Program-made: the position numbers and the translations under genes
The notes under the pieces: generated by a model
What the model was told of the DNA's origin: nothing
Database searches by the model: none
Seen by the model: only the letters and a program-made list of their open reading frames with translations
DNA from: Virgisporangium ochraceum
Lineage (GTDB): Bacteria; Actinomycetota; Actinomycetes; Mycobacteriales; Micromonosporaceae
NCBI RefSeq assembly: GCF_016863655.1
Contig: NZ_BOPH01000143.1
Span: forward strand, 45,237 to 109,236
Reading direction: 5' to 3'
Length of the DNA: 64,000 bases
Shown: one piece after another, positions 25,697 through 32,917 of the stretch
Numbering within the stretch: the stretch's first letter is position 1
How the letters are laid out: every line of letters begins with the position of its first letter

Positions 25697-25933
25697 CCGG
25701 CGATGTCGCGGGCCCGCCGGCTGCTGGCCGGCGCCGACCCGTCGGCCAACACCTGGGACGCTGCCGCAGGGTCTGCGCCCCGCTGGCTCCGCCACAGCCG
25801 ACCGGGCGCGTACGAACATCATTTTGGCAAGATGATGTTCGTACGTGCCCGGTCGGCTGGAGTGTGAGCGTGGAGAGCCCCGCAAGACGAACTCCTTCGC
25901 GCCGTCGAGGCCGGCGATGTCGCGCGGGCCCGC
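25697..25933. repeat. Direct repeats flanking a long hairpin
   Basis: The 312-bp gap 25686-25997 has no gene. It holds two near-identical ~22-bp direct repeats (CCGGCGATGTCGCG plus GGCCCGC; 25697-25717 and 25911-25933, the second with a 2-nt insertion) around a long inverted repeat at 25796-25859. The layout resembles a small non-autonomous repeat element. No transposase is present. Confidence 0.5.
25796..25859. repeat. Long intergenic inverted repeat
   Basis: Arms of about 27 bp with one mismatch (CAGCCGACCGGGC then CGTACGAACATCAT, and the reverse complement) around TTTGGCAAG. The inner part is AT-richer than its surroundings. No T-run on either side, so it is not an obvious terminator; REP-like element or regulator site are options. 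Confidence 0.6.
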
Positions 25934-25997
25934 ACGGGCTCTCCGGCGGCGCGAATACGGTTGATCATCGGGGCCGGTGCCTCGTACCGTCCTGCGC

Positions 25998-26840
25998 ATG
26001 AGTGGTCGGCTCCGGGAGGTCGCCCGCGCCACGGTCGCCATTGCCGAGGCGCAGGCGTACCGGGCGCCGTCCGGGCGGGCCGTGACCATCGACGTCGCGG
26101 CCGCGGTCGCCGGTACCCGGCTGCACCTGCCCGACGAGGCGCTTCCCGCCGGCCGGCCGGCGGAGAGGACCGACGTCGAGGTCACCTACGAGTCGACCCT
26201 CGTGGCCGCGCGGCGGGTCGCCGACGAGAACCCGGCCGCGCTGGTGTTCGCCTCGGCGAAGAACCCCGGCGGCGGTTTCCTCGGTGGCGCGAAGGCGCAG
26301 GAGGAGGACCTCGCCCGCTCGTCGGCGCTGTACCCGTGCCTGCTCAGCGCGTCCGACTTCTACGCCTACCACCGCGAGCAGCGCGACCTGCGCTACAGCG
26401 ACCGGGTGATCTACTCCCCCGCGGTGCCGGTGTTCCGCGACGACAAGGGTGCGCTTCTCGAGGAGCCGTACCGCGTGGCGTTCCTCACCGCCGCCGCGCC
26501 GAACCTCGGGGCGATCGCCCGCAACCGGCCCGGCGACGCCGGTGACGTGCCGGCGGTGCTGGCCCGCCGGGCGCGACGGGTGCTGCGGGTCGCCGCGGCG
26601 CACGGGCACCGGACGCTGGTGCTGGGCGCCTGGGGGTGCGGCGTGTTCCGCAACGACCCGGCCACCGTGGCGTCGGCGTTCGCCGACGCGCTGCGGGAGG
26701 TCGGTCAGTTCGACCGGGTGATCTTCGCGATCCGCGACGACAGGTCGGGTACGCCGGTGTACCGGGCGTTCGAGTCGGCCTTCGCGTCGTCGTCGGGCAG
26801 TGTGCTCGACGACTGGGTCGTGTCCCCCGACGACGACTGA
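25998..26840 (+). CDS. Bacterial-type poly(ADP-ribose) glycohydrolase (TIGR02452 family)
   Basis: 280 residues. Macrodomain-like protein with the bacterial PARG signature: G91-G92-G93, then seven residues, then Q101-E102-E103, the catalytic loop that binds and cleaves ADP-ribose linkages. Also the late macro motif VLGAWGCGVFRNDP. Removes ADP-ribose from proteins or polymers in the cytoplasm. TACCGT lies 7 nt before the ATG, suggesting a leaderless mRNA. Its 3' end overlaps the convergent kinase gene by 136 nt. Confidence 0.88.
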   Translation: MSGRLREVARATVAIAEAQAYRAPSGRAVTIDVAAAVAGTRLHLPDEALPAGRPAERTDVEVTYESTLVAARRVADENPAALVFASAKNPGGGFLGGAKAQEEDLARSSALYPCLLSASDFYAYHREQRDLRYSDRVIYSPAVPVFRDDKGALLEEPYRVAFLTAAAPNLGAIARNRPGDAGDVPAVLARRARRVLRVAAAHGHRTLVLGAWGCGVFRNDPATVASAFADALREVGQFDRVIFAIRDDRSGTPVYRAFESAFASSSGSVLDDWVVSPDDD

Positions 26841-27922
26841 CCGGCCGGCGGCGGCGCCGGTGCCGCTGCGGACAGGAACCCGAGCGCCAGCGTCGCGGCC
26901 ACGGCCGTCGCCAGCCCGGCCGGCGCCCGCCCGCGCCGGGTCCGCCGTGCGGTCAGACCCGAGGGGACCGGCACAGCGCGCACCGCGGTCCGCGGCTCCG
27001 CCCCGGTGGGCCGCCCGGCCTGCGCGACCCCGTCCGTGGCGCGCGGGACGGCCGCGGGTGCGACCGCGGCGCGCGGGCCGGCCGGGGCACGGGCCGGAGC
27101 GGGTGGCCGACCCGCGGCCGTCGCCAGGACCTTCGCCACCTCGGCGGTGGCCGGCCGGTCACGCGGGTCCTTCGCCAGGCAGGCCAGGCAGAGCCTGCGC
27201 ACGGCGTCGGGCACGCCGGGCAGGTCGGCCGGCAGCGGCGCCGGCGCGACGAACCGGTGCGCGTCGAACAGGTCGGCGATGGACTCCGTGTGCCACGGCG
27301 GCGCGCCCGCGAGCAGCCGGTACAGCAGCAGCCCGAGCGCGTACACGTCGGACGCCGGGGTCACCGCTCCGCCGTCGATGCGTTCGGGGGCCAGGTAGGC
27401 GGGCGTCCCCCACACCGACCGGCCGTCGGGGGCCGGCTCGTGCTCGCCCGCCACGGCCGAGATGCCGAAGTCGAGCACCTTGACCCCGGAGGCGGGCAGC
27501 ATCACGTTCACCGGCTTGATGTCGCGGTGCACCACGCCGCGGGCGTGTGCCGCGGTGAGCGCGGCCGCGATCTGCGCACAGATGCGCAGCGTGTCGGCGG
27601 CCGGAACCGGGCCGGCGTCGATGCGGTCGGCGAGCGTCGGCCCGGTCACCAGTTCCATGACGACGTACGGGACGCCGCTGCCGGACTCGCCGAAGTCGTG
27701 GACGGCGGTGATGTACGGGTGGGCGAGTCTCGCCGCGCGCTGGGCCTCGGCCCGGATGCGGTCGCGGGCGTCGGGGTCGACGGCGTGCCCGGGATGCAGC
27801 ACCTTGACCGCCACCGCCCGGCCCAGCACCTCGTCGTAGCCCTTCCAGACCACCGACATGCCGCCGCTGCCGAGCGGCTCGACCAGCCGGTAGCGGCCAC
27901 CGAGGACTCGCGCCTCCCCCAC
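26705..27922 (-). CDS. Serine/threonine protein kinase, Pkn type
   Basis: 405 residues. Hanks-type kinase (residues 9-~270): glycine loop LGSGGMSVVWKG, Lys in AVKVL, catalytic HRDIKPVN, DFG, APE in YLAPER. Then a Pro/Ala-rich juxtamembrane linker and one membrane segment (~330-350) with a ~50-residue, Ser/Asp-rich tail outside. Membrane-bound signalling kinase with no PASTA domain. The tail is encoded antisense to the PARG gene and may be an acquired extension. GTG start with a GGGGAAGGA ribosome binding site. Confidence 0.9.
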   Translation of the reverse strand: MGEARVLGGRYRLVEPLGSGGMSVVWKGYDEVLGRAVAVKVLHPGHAVDPDARDRIRAEAQRAARLAHPYITAVHDFGESGSGVPYVVMELVTGPTLADRIDAGPVPAADTLRICAQIAAALTAAHARGVVHRDIKPVNVMLPASGVKVLDFGISAVAGEHEPAPDGRSVWGTPAYLAPERIDGGAVTPASDVYALGLLLYRLLAGAPPWHTESIADLFDAHRFVAPAPLPADLPGVPDAVRRLCLACLAKDPRDRPATAEVAKVLATAAGRPPAPARAPAGPRAAVAPAAVPRATDGVAQAGRPTGAEPRTAVRAVPVPSGLTARRTRRGRAPAGLATAVAATLALGFLSAAAPAPPPAGQSSSGDTTQSSSTLPDDDAKADSNARYTGVPDLSSRIAKITRSN

Positions 27923-27978
27923 GGGAGAGATCCTTCCCCTACCGGCGACGGCATATCAAGACGAAACCCGACTAAATA

Positions 27979-28000
27979 TCGGAAAGTCGACTCATTCCGA
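27979..28000. terminator. Small hairpin at BTAD gene end
   Basis: TCGGAA / TTCCGA arms around a 10-nt loop, overlapping the last codons of the BTAD gene and lying upstream of the kinase promoter region (27923-27991, AT-richer). Could terminate the methyltransferase-BTAD transcript or serve the kinase promoter; weak evidence. Confidence 0.35.
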
Positions 28001-29791
28001 CCGGTCGGAGGACACGGACAGCAACGGTACCAGTGCGGGATTGTCAATGTCGGCCGCGAGGAGTCGGGCCGCCGACAGCGCGGCGGGGTCGCCGAGGCGG
28101 TGCCGGTGGACATGCGCGCGCACGACCAGCTCGCGGAGGTCGCACCGGGCGGCGAGCGCGCCGAGCGCGCCGAGCATCGTGGCGGCCCGGTCGGGCTCGT
28201 CGCGGTCGAGGGCCGCGCCGACGGCGGTGTCGAGGACGTGCCCGTGCACCCACTGGTACCGGTCGGTGACCCGGGAGCAGCGGCTCGCGGCGGTGTCGTG
28301 CCACCGGCCGGCCTCGGCCACCTCACCCCGGCGCGCGTTGAGCAGCCCGAGGCCGCGGGCGGCCATGCCCTCCCAGCACGGGTCGCCGAGCTGGCAGGCC
28401 AGCACCCAGGCGTGCTCCAGCCCGTCGGCGGCGGTGGCGAGGTCGCCGGCCGCGAGGTCGAGCTCGGCCCGCAGGGCCTGCGGCCACGGTTGGAACGCGA
28501 TCCACCGCTGGTCCTGGGTCAGCCGCAGCGACTCGTCGACGGCGTGCCGGGCCGAGGCCTCCTCGCCGCGCAGCAGGTGCGCCCGGCCGAGGATCGACAG
28601 CGACCAGGCGTGCTGGCGGTGGTCGCCGCACCGGGCGGCGCGGGTCACCGACCCGTCGAGGTGCTCGAACGCCGCGGCATAGTCGCCGGCGTCGGAGGCG
28701 TTCATCCCCCGCACGCCGAGGATCGCGGCCAGCTCCTCGTCGGTCTCGGCGTGCTCGGCGGCCCTGGCCAGCCAGCTCTCGGCGGTGGTCCGCCGGCCCG
28801 CCTGCACCTCGACGAAGCCCAGCTCGCGGTACGCGGTCACCGCCGTGGCGCGGTCACCGGCCCGGTCGGCCTGCGCGATCGCCTCGTGCAGCACGACCGC
28901 GCCCTCCTCGTCGCGGCCGCGGACGGCGTGTACGAGCGCGCCGCCGAGCGCCGCGAGTGCCCGGCCGCGCAGTGCCGCGTCACCGAACGAGGCGGCTTCG
29001 GAGACGGCCCGGCGCAGGCACTCCAGGCCCGCGTCGACGGCGCCGGCGGCGATCGCGGCGCGGCCGGCGTCGAGCTGGCTCAGCGCCGCCGCGCGTCCGC
29101 GCAGCGGCAGGGTGCTGGCGGACGCCGAGCTGGTCGCCGCCGCCTCCCGCAGTGCCGGGGACGGCTCGGTGCCCAGCTCCCGGCGCAGCAGGTCGGTGCA
29201 CGCGGCGACCTGCCGCTCGGCGGCGGACCGGTCGCCGGTCATCGCCAGGCCGCGGACCAGCAGCTCGTGGTTGCCCTCCTCCAGCGGGTTGCGGGCGACC
29301 GCGCGGGCGGCGTACGGCACGGCGTCGCCGGGCCGGCCGGCGGCGAGTGCCGCGACCGCGGCGGCCCGCAGCCGGGCCTCGATCGCGGCGGCGACCCGGT
29401 GCCGCTCGACCAGCAGCCACGCCTCGAACGCGGCCGCGCCGGCGACGTGGATGCCGTCGAGCAGCTCACCGTCGAGAGCGAGCAGATCGTCTGACCGGAC
29501 GTCGACGGTGTAGCCCTCCGGCAGGGTCCGGTCGACGGGGTCACCCGTGAACAGATCCGGACCCACGACGCGGCGCAGCTCGGCCAGCGACCACCGCAGC
29601 GCGCCGAGCGGGTCGGCGGCGTCGGCGAACAGCAGCTCGGCGAGCTGGCGGCGGCTCGGCGGCCGGTCGGCGAGCAGCAGGTAGCACAGGAGCGCCCACG
29701 CCTTGCGTCCGCGGGGCGCCGGGACCGGCCGGCCGTCGCGTTCGACGGCCGGCGGTCCGAGGAGCCTGATCGTGGCTGTGAACTGAGACAT
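27992..29791 (-). CDS. BTAD/SARP-like regulator with TPR repeats
   Basis: 599 residues. N-terminal OmpR-like winged helix (residues ~6-90, RGRKAWALLCYLLLADRPPS), then a bacterial transcriptional activator domain (~95-240), then TPR-like helical repeats to the end. No NB-ARC module. Such proteins activate nearby operons in response to an unknown signal. It starts 12 nt after the methyltransferase stop, so the two genes are co-transcribed. ATG 29791 begins the conserved winged helix; longer frames are antisense noise. Confidence 0.85.
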   Translation of the reverse strand: MSQFTATIRLLGPPAVERDGRPVPAPRGRKAWALLCYLLLADRPPSRRQLAELLFADAADPLGALRWSLAELRRVVGPDLFTGDPVDRTLPEGYTVDVRSDDLLALDGELLDGIHVAGAAAFEAWLLVERHRVAAAIEARLRAAAVAALAAGRPGDAVPYAARAVARNPLEEGNHELLVRGLAMTGDRSAAERQVAACTDLLRRELGTEPSPALREAAATSSASASTLPLRGRAAALSQLDAGRAAIAAGAVDAGLECLRRAVSEAASFGDAALRGRALAALGGALVHAVRGRDEEGAVVLHEAIAQADRAGDRATAVTAYRELGFVEVQAGRRTTAESWLARAAEHAETDEELAAILGVRGMNASDAGDYAAAFEHLDGSVTRAARCGDHRQHAWSLSILGRAHLLRGEEASARHAVDESLRLTQDQRWIAFQPWPQALRAELDLAAGDLATAADGLEHAWVLACQLGDPCWEGMAARGLGLLNARRGEVAEAGRWHDTAASRCSRVTDRYQWVHGHVLDTAVGAALDRDEPDRAATMLGALGALAARCDLRELVVRAHVHRHRLGDPAALSAARLLAADIDNPALVPLLSVSSDRSE

Positions 29792-29802
29792 CCTGACGCG
29801 GA

Positions 29803-30609
29803 TTATGCGCGCCGGACGCCGACGGCTTCCAGGTACTCGCTCGGCGCGACCAGGGTGTCGTCGTCGGCGACGTTGAACTTGCGCGGCACGTCGGCGAGCT
29901 CGGCGGCGAACTTCTTCAGGTCGTCGTCGCTGAGCGTGCCCGACAGCTTCGTGATCGGACCGTAGAAGTCCCGGAACCACTCCGAGAAGTGCTCCGGCGA
30001 CAGGTAGCGGAACGCGTACGTACGCACCGTGAGGCTGGTCCACTCGACGCGGTCACCGAACAGCTCGGTCAGGTGACCCGGGGTCCCCCACAGCACGCCC
30101 GGACGCACGCCCGCGGGCGGCGGCGCCCAGCCGCCGACGGTCTTGAACATCTGCCCGACCATGCCGCTCGGGGTCCAGTTGGCGATCGCAATCTTTCCTC
30201 CGGGCTTCGTGACGCGCACGAGCTCGTCGGCGGCCTTCTGGTGGTCCGGCGCGAACATCACGCCGACGGTGCTGCAGGTCAGGTCGAACGCGGCGTCGGG
30301 TGCCGGCAGGTTCTCGGCGTCGCCCTCGGTGAAGGTGACGTCGAGGTGCTCGGCCTTCGCCCGCTCGCGTCCCTGCTCCAGCAGGTTGCGGGCGTAGTCG
30401 ACGCCGGTGGCCACGGCGAACCGGCGGGCGGCGGCCATCGCGGCGTTGCCCTGGCCGCAGGCCACGTCGAGCACCCGCTGGCCGGCCCGCACGTCCGCGG
30501 CCTCGACCAGCAGCTCGGCGATGATCTGCAGGGTGTTGCCCACGCGGGGGTAGTCCCCGGTCTCCCATGCGGCCCGCTGGTTCTTCTTGATGGCCTCGAA
30601 GTCTGTCAC
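29803..30609 (-). CDS. Class I SAM-dependent methyltransferase
   Basis: 268 residues. Methyltransf_11/UbiE-like: motif I VLDVACGQGNAAM, acidic loop VDYARN, DAENLP, post-motif VKPGGKIAIANW. GTG 30609 is chosen as AAGGAG lies 7 nt upstream. First gene of a two-gene operon with the BTAD regulator. The ribosome binding site falls in an 11-bp inverted repeat (30619-30647). Small-molecule substrate unknown. Confidence 0.88.
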   Translation of the reverse strand: MTDFEAIKKNQRAAWETGDYPRVGNTLQIIAELLVEAADVRAGQRVLDVACGQGNAAMAAARRFAVATGVDYARNLLEQGRERAKAEHLDVTFTEGDAENLPAPDAAFDLTCSTVGVMFAPDHQKAADELVRVTKPGGKIAIANWTPSGMVGQMFKTVGGWAPPPAGVRPGVLWGTPGHLTELFGDRVEWTSLTVRTYAFRYLSPEHFSEWFRDFYGPITKLSGTLSDDDLKKFAAELADVPRKFNVADDDTLVAPSEYLEAVGVRRA

Positions 30610-30618
30610 TGTCGTGCT

Positions 30619-30647
30619 CCTTGATCTCGTTGCTTTCGAGATCAAGG
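30619..30647 (-). promoter_or_regulatory. Inverted repeat covering the methyltransferase ribosome binding site
   Basis: Perfect 11-bp arms (CCTTGATCTCG / CGAGATCAAGG) with a 7-nt spacer. On the mRNA the downstream arm contains the AAGG of the ribosome binding site (AAGGAG at 30617-30622), so the hairpin could hide it. It could equally be a dimeric repressor operator. Confidence 0.6.
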
Positions 30648-30716
30648 TTCGGGGCCGACCGTGTGAGGGGGCGTGTGAGCCGGGTGTCGGCTGCCCGTCA
30701 CGTCTATGGTGGGTCG

Positions 30717-31724
30717 GTGCCTCTGCTTGTCGCGTTCGACGGCAACAGCCTCATGCACCGCGCCTACCACGCGGCGGCGACGGGCCGGCACGTCGACGAC
30801 TGGGGCAGCCCCGTGTGGGCGATCAAGGGGCTGGTCGGTTACATCGCGCGGGCCGCGGCCCAGCTGCGTCCCGACGCGGTGATCGTCGGCTTCGACTGCC
30901 CGGACAGCTCCGCGCGCAAGGCCGACTACCCCGGGTACAAGGCGCACCGTCCCGACAAGGCGGCCGACCTCACCTCGCAGCTGCTGGCCGCGCCCGACGT
31001 GCTGCGCGCCGCCGCCTTCCAGGTGGTGTGTCCCCCCGGCTACGAGGCCGACGACGTGCTCGCCAGCTCCGTCGCGCTGGCCCGCGCCAGTTCGTGGGAC
31101 TGCGTCGTGGTCACCAGCGACCGCGACTCGTTCGCGCTGGTCGACGCCACCACCTCGGTGCTGCGGGTGCGCAACGGCGGCCTGGAGAACGCGACGCTGG
31201 TGACGGCCGTGTCGATGCCCGAGGTCGCCGGCGTCGAGGCGTGGCAGTACCCGGACCTCGCCGCGCTGCGCGGCGACCCGTCGGACAACCTGCCCGGGGT
31301 GCGCGGGTTCGGGTCCACCACCGCGGCACGGCTGCTGGCCGCGTTCGGCAGCGTCGACGCGGCGCTCAAGGCCGTCGACGAGGGCCGCCACGACGACCTG
31401 CGCGCCGCCGTCGGCGAGGCCGCCGCCCGCAGCCTCGCGGCCGACGGGACCCGGGAGGCGGTGGACCGCAACCGCCGCCTGATGCGCATGCGCTCGGACC
31501 TGCCGCTCCCGTCGCTGGACGAGGGGCGCCTGCCCCTGGACTACCTGACGATGCGCCGGGCGCTGGCGCGGCGGGGCATCATCCTGGGTCCGTCGCTGTG
31601 GGCGCTGACGGGTGGGAGTCCACCGGTGCCCGAGGAGGCGGTGCCGTTCGTGCGGCCCCGCGAGGGCGCGCGCACGCCCCAGTCGCGGCGCGCGCCCGGC
31701 GAGGGGCAGCTGGCCCTGTTCTGA
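30717..31724 (+). CDS. 5'-3' exonuclease (FEN/Pol I N-terminal type)
   Basis: 335 residues. Flap-nuclease fold: FDGNSLMHRAYHAA at the start, DCPDSSARKADYPGYKAHRP, PPGYEADDVLAS, TSDRDSFALVD, and the helix-hairpin-helix GDPSDNLPGVRGFGSTTAARLL. The acidic metal ligands are present. Stand-alone form lacking polymerase domains; involved in DNA repair or RNA primer removal. TATGGT lies 6 nt before the GTG start, so it is probably leaderless. Directly precedes a convergent tRNA run. Confidence 0.92.
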   Translation: MPLLVAFDGNSLMHRAYHAAATGRHVDDWGSPVWAIKGLVGYIARAAAQLRPDAVIVGFDCPDSSARKADYPGYKAHRPDKAADLTSQLLAAPDVLRAAAFQVVCPPGYEADDVLASSVALARASSWDCVVVTSDRDSFALVDATTSVLRVRNGGLENATLVTAVSMPEVAGVEAWQYPDLAALRGDPSDNLPGVRGFGSTTAARLLAAFGSVDAALKAVDEGRHDDLRAAVGEAAARSLAADGTREAVDRNRRLMRMRSDLPLPSLDEGRLPLDYLTMRRALARRGIILGPSLWALTGGSPPVPEEAVPFVRPREGARTPQSRRAPGEGQLALF

Positions 31725-31726
31725 TG

Positions 31727-31814
31727 CGGAGAGGAGGAGGGTCGAACTCCTACGGGTGTTACCCCCAACGGTTTTCGAGACCGCGGCCGGCGCCGACTGT
31801 CGGCTGGCCTCTCC
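31727..31814 (-). tRNA. tRNA-Ser(CGA)
   Basis: Acceptor GGAGAGG/CCTCTCC, anticodon loop CTCGAAA, long variable arm of a class II tRNA, T-loop TTCGACC. No encoded CCA. Last of the three-tRNA run transcribed leftwards. Confidence 0.93.
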
Positions 31815-31842
31815 CTTCTTCTTGCACAGCTCTGGAGCACAG

Positions 31843-31916
31843 TCGGGTTGGCCGGATTCGAACCGACGGCCTCTGCTTCCCGAAAGCAGCGCGCTACCAA
31901 GCTGCGCCACAACCCG
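31843..31916 (-). tRNA. tRNA-Pro(CGG)
   Basis: Acceptor CGGGTTG/CAACCCG, anticodon loop TTCGGGA, T-arm with TTCGAAT. Normal cloverleaf, no encoded CCA. Confidence 0.95.
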
Positions 31917-31927
31917 TTGCAACTGCG

Positions 31928-31999
31928 TGCCCACGCGAGGAATTGAACCTCGATCCCGGGTTTCGTAGACCCGTGTCTTCTCCTTTGGACCACGTAGGC
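31928..31999 (-). tRNA. tRNA-Arg(ACG)
   Basis: Acceptor GCCTACG/CGTGGGC with one G-T pair, anticodon loop CTACGAA (A34 presumably edited to inosine), short D-stem. First tRNA after the terminator at 32068. Confidence 0.92.
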
Positions 32000-32060
32000 G
32001 TGCGACCACCACCGTCCACACAGGACGGTCGACGTGCGGGTGAAAGAGCGTGCGGGTGAA

Positions 32061-32098
32061 AGAGAAAGCCGCCCGGACCCTGGAAGCGGGTGGGCGGC
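32061..32098 (-). terminator. Terminator/attenuator upstream of tRNA run A
   Basis: On the minus strand GCCGCCC / GGGCGGC stem, with an inner ACCC/GGGT pairing, followed by a T-rich tail (TTTCTCTTTC). It lies between the short ORF at 32120 and tRNA-Arg, so read-through is needed for this promoter to express the tRNAs. Clearly related in sequence to the hairpin at 44558-44592. Confidence 0.7.
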
Positions 32099-32119
32099 GT
32101 AGGCGTGCTGGCTACACGC

Positions 32120-32212
32120 TTACGGTCGCCACCGGCAGGACGGTCGGCGCGAACGCACCGACACCGACACCGACGGGGAAACCCGTCGTGCGGATCGTGA
32201 GCGCCGGTTCAT
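32120..32212 (-). CDS. 30-residue Arg/Ser/Pro-rich candidate leader peptide
   Basis: ATG 32212 has GGGGAG 7 nt upstream. Of 30 residues, 10 are Arg, 8 Ser and 3 Pro, the very amino acids of the three tRNAs that follow (Arg, Pro, Ser). All three Pro codons are CCG, the codon read by the downstream CGG tRNA, and four of eight Ser codons are TCG, read by the CGA tRNA. It ends ~20 nt before a terminator hairpin. Candidate attenuation leader. Caution: Arg/Ser/Pro bias is common in off-frame high-GC DNA, and an overlapping frame (32112-32294) is also open. Confidence 0.45.
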   Translation of the reverse strand: MNRRSRSARRVSPSVSVSVRSRRPSCRWRP

Positions 32213-32249
32213 CGTAGAACTCCCCTGCCGTGTAGCTGCTGTCTCTACG

Positions 32250-32279
32250 AGAGTACGGGCGCCACGCGAGCGGGCACAA
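32250..32279 (-). promoter_or_regulatory. Promoter of leader/tRNA module A
   Basis: On the minus strand -35 TTGTGC (32274-32279), 18-bp spacer, -10 TACTCT (32250-32255). The spacer ends with GTGGCGCCC just before the -10 region, the same motif as in the promoter at 44866-44895. Confidence 0.6.
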
Positions 32280-32311
32280 CCCATTTCGTGCCACCCGCTA
32301 CCGTCACATCC

Positions 32312-32917
32312 ATGGGTGACGTTACGGGGGTTCGCGCCAGGCCGGGTGGCCCGGTGACACTGCGGTTCACCGACGCGGGGTTCCGCGCCGTGCCGCGTCC
32401 GCAGGGTGCCTGGGGACGGTTTCTCGACGTGGCACTCGGCGACGCGGCCTGCGCCGTGTCGCTTGCGGTGGCGGTTGTCGCCGGTGGGTTCGCCGCCCAC
32501 CAGGCCGAGAACGACCAGTTCGAGATCGCGGCGATGCTGGGCCTGGTCGCGGCTCCGTTCGCGCTCGTGGTGCTCACGCGCGTCGTGGTCGAGGTGGTGG
32601 GGCACGCCGTGCTGCTGGTGATGTTCCTCGGCGCGGTGCTGTTCTCGCCGCTGCTCCTGTTCCCCGGCGTGCGCCGGCGGGCGCGGCGGTGGTGGAAGAA
32701 GGAGCCGACGGGGCCGCTGAACCTCGACCGGTTGATTCCCGTCTGCGACCTGGAACCGGTGTCGGTGGACCGCACCGGCCGCCGGGTGACCGTGACCGTG
32801 CTGGTCGACGGCCGGCCGGTCGCCTACGAGGCCCGCGACGGGGCGGGCGAGCGGTTGGAGGGCGAGTTCCGGGCGCTGCTGTCAGCGCCCCGGCCCGCCA
32901 CCGGGGTCGGACCGTAG
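32312..32917 (+). CDS. Membrane protein of unknown function
   Basis: 201 residues. Two or three hydrophobic segments (~45-70, ~78-112) followed by a basic RRRARRWWKKEP stretch and a C-terminal soluble domain of about 75 residues. No family recognised. TACCGT lies 7 nt before ATG 32312, so a leaderless mRNA is likely. The 3' end overlaps the convergent amidohydrolase by 36 nt. Confidence 0.7.
   Translation: MGDVTGVRARPGGPVTLRFTDAGFRAVPRPQGAWGRFLDVALGDAACAVSLAVAVVAGGFAAHQAENDQFEIAAMLGLVAAPFALVVLTRVVVEVVGHAVLLVMFLGAVLFSPLLLFPGVRRRARRWWKKEPTGPLNLDRLIPVCDLEPVSVDRTGRRVTVTVLVDGRPVAYEARDGAGERLEGEFRALLSAPRPATGVGP

Noticed and set aside
32112..32294. 60-residue frame overlapping the 30-residue leader ORF
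   Set aside because: Its ATG at 32294 lies upstream of the predicted promoter and has no good ribosome binding site; kept only as an alternative.
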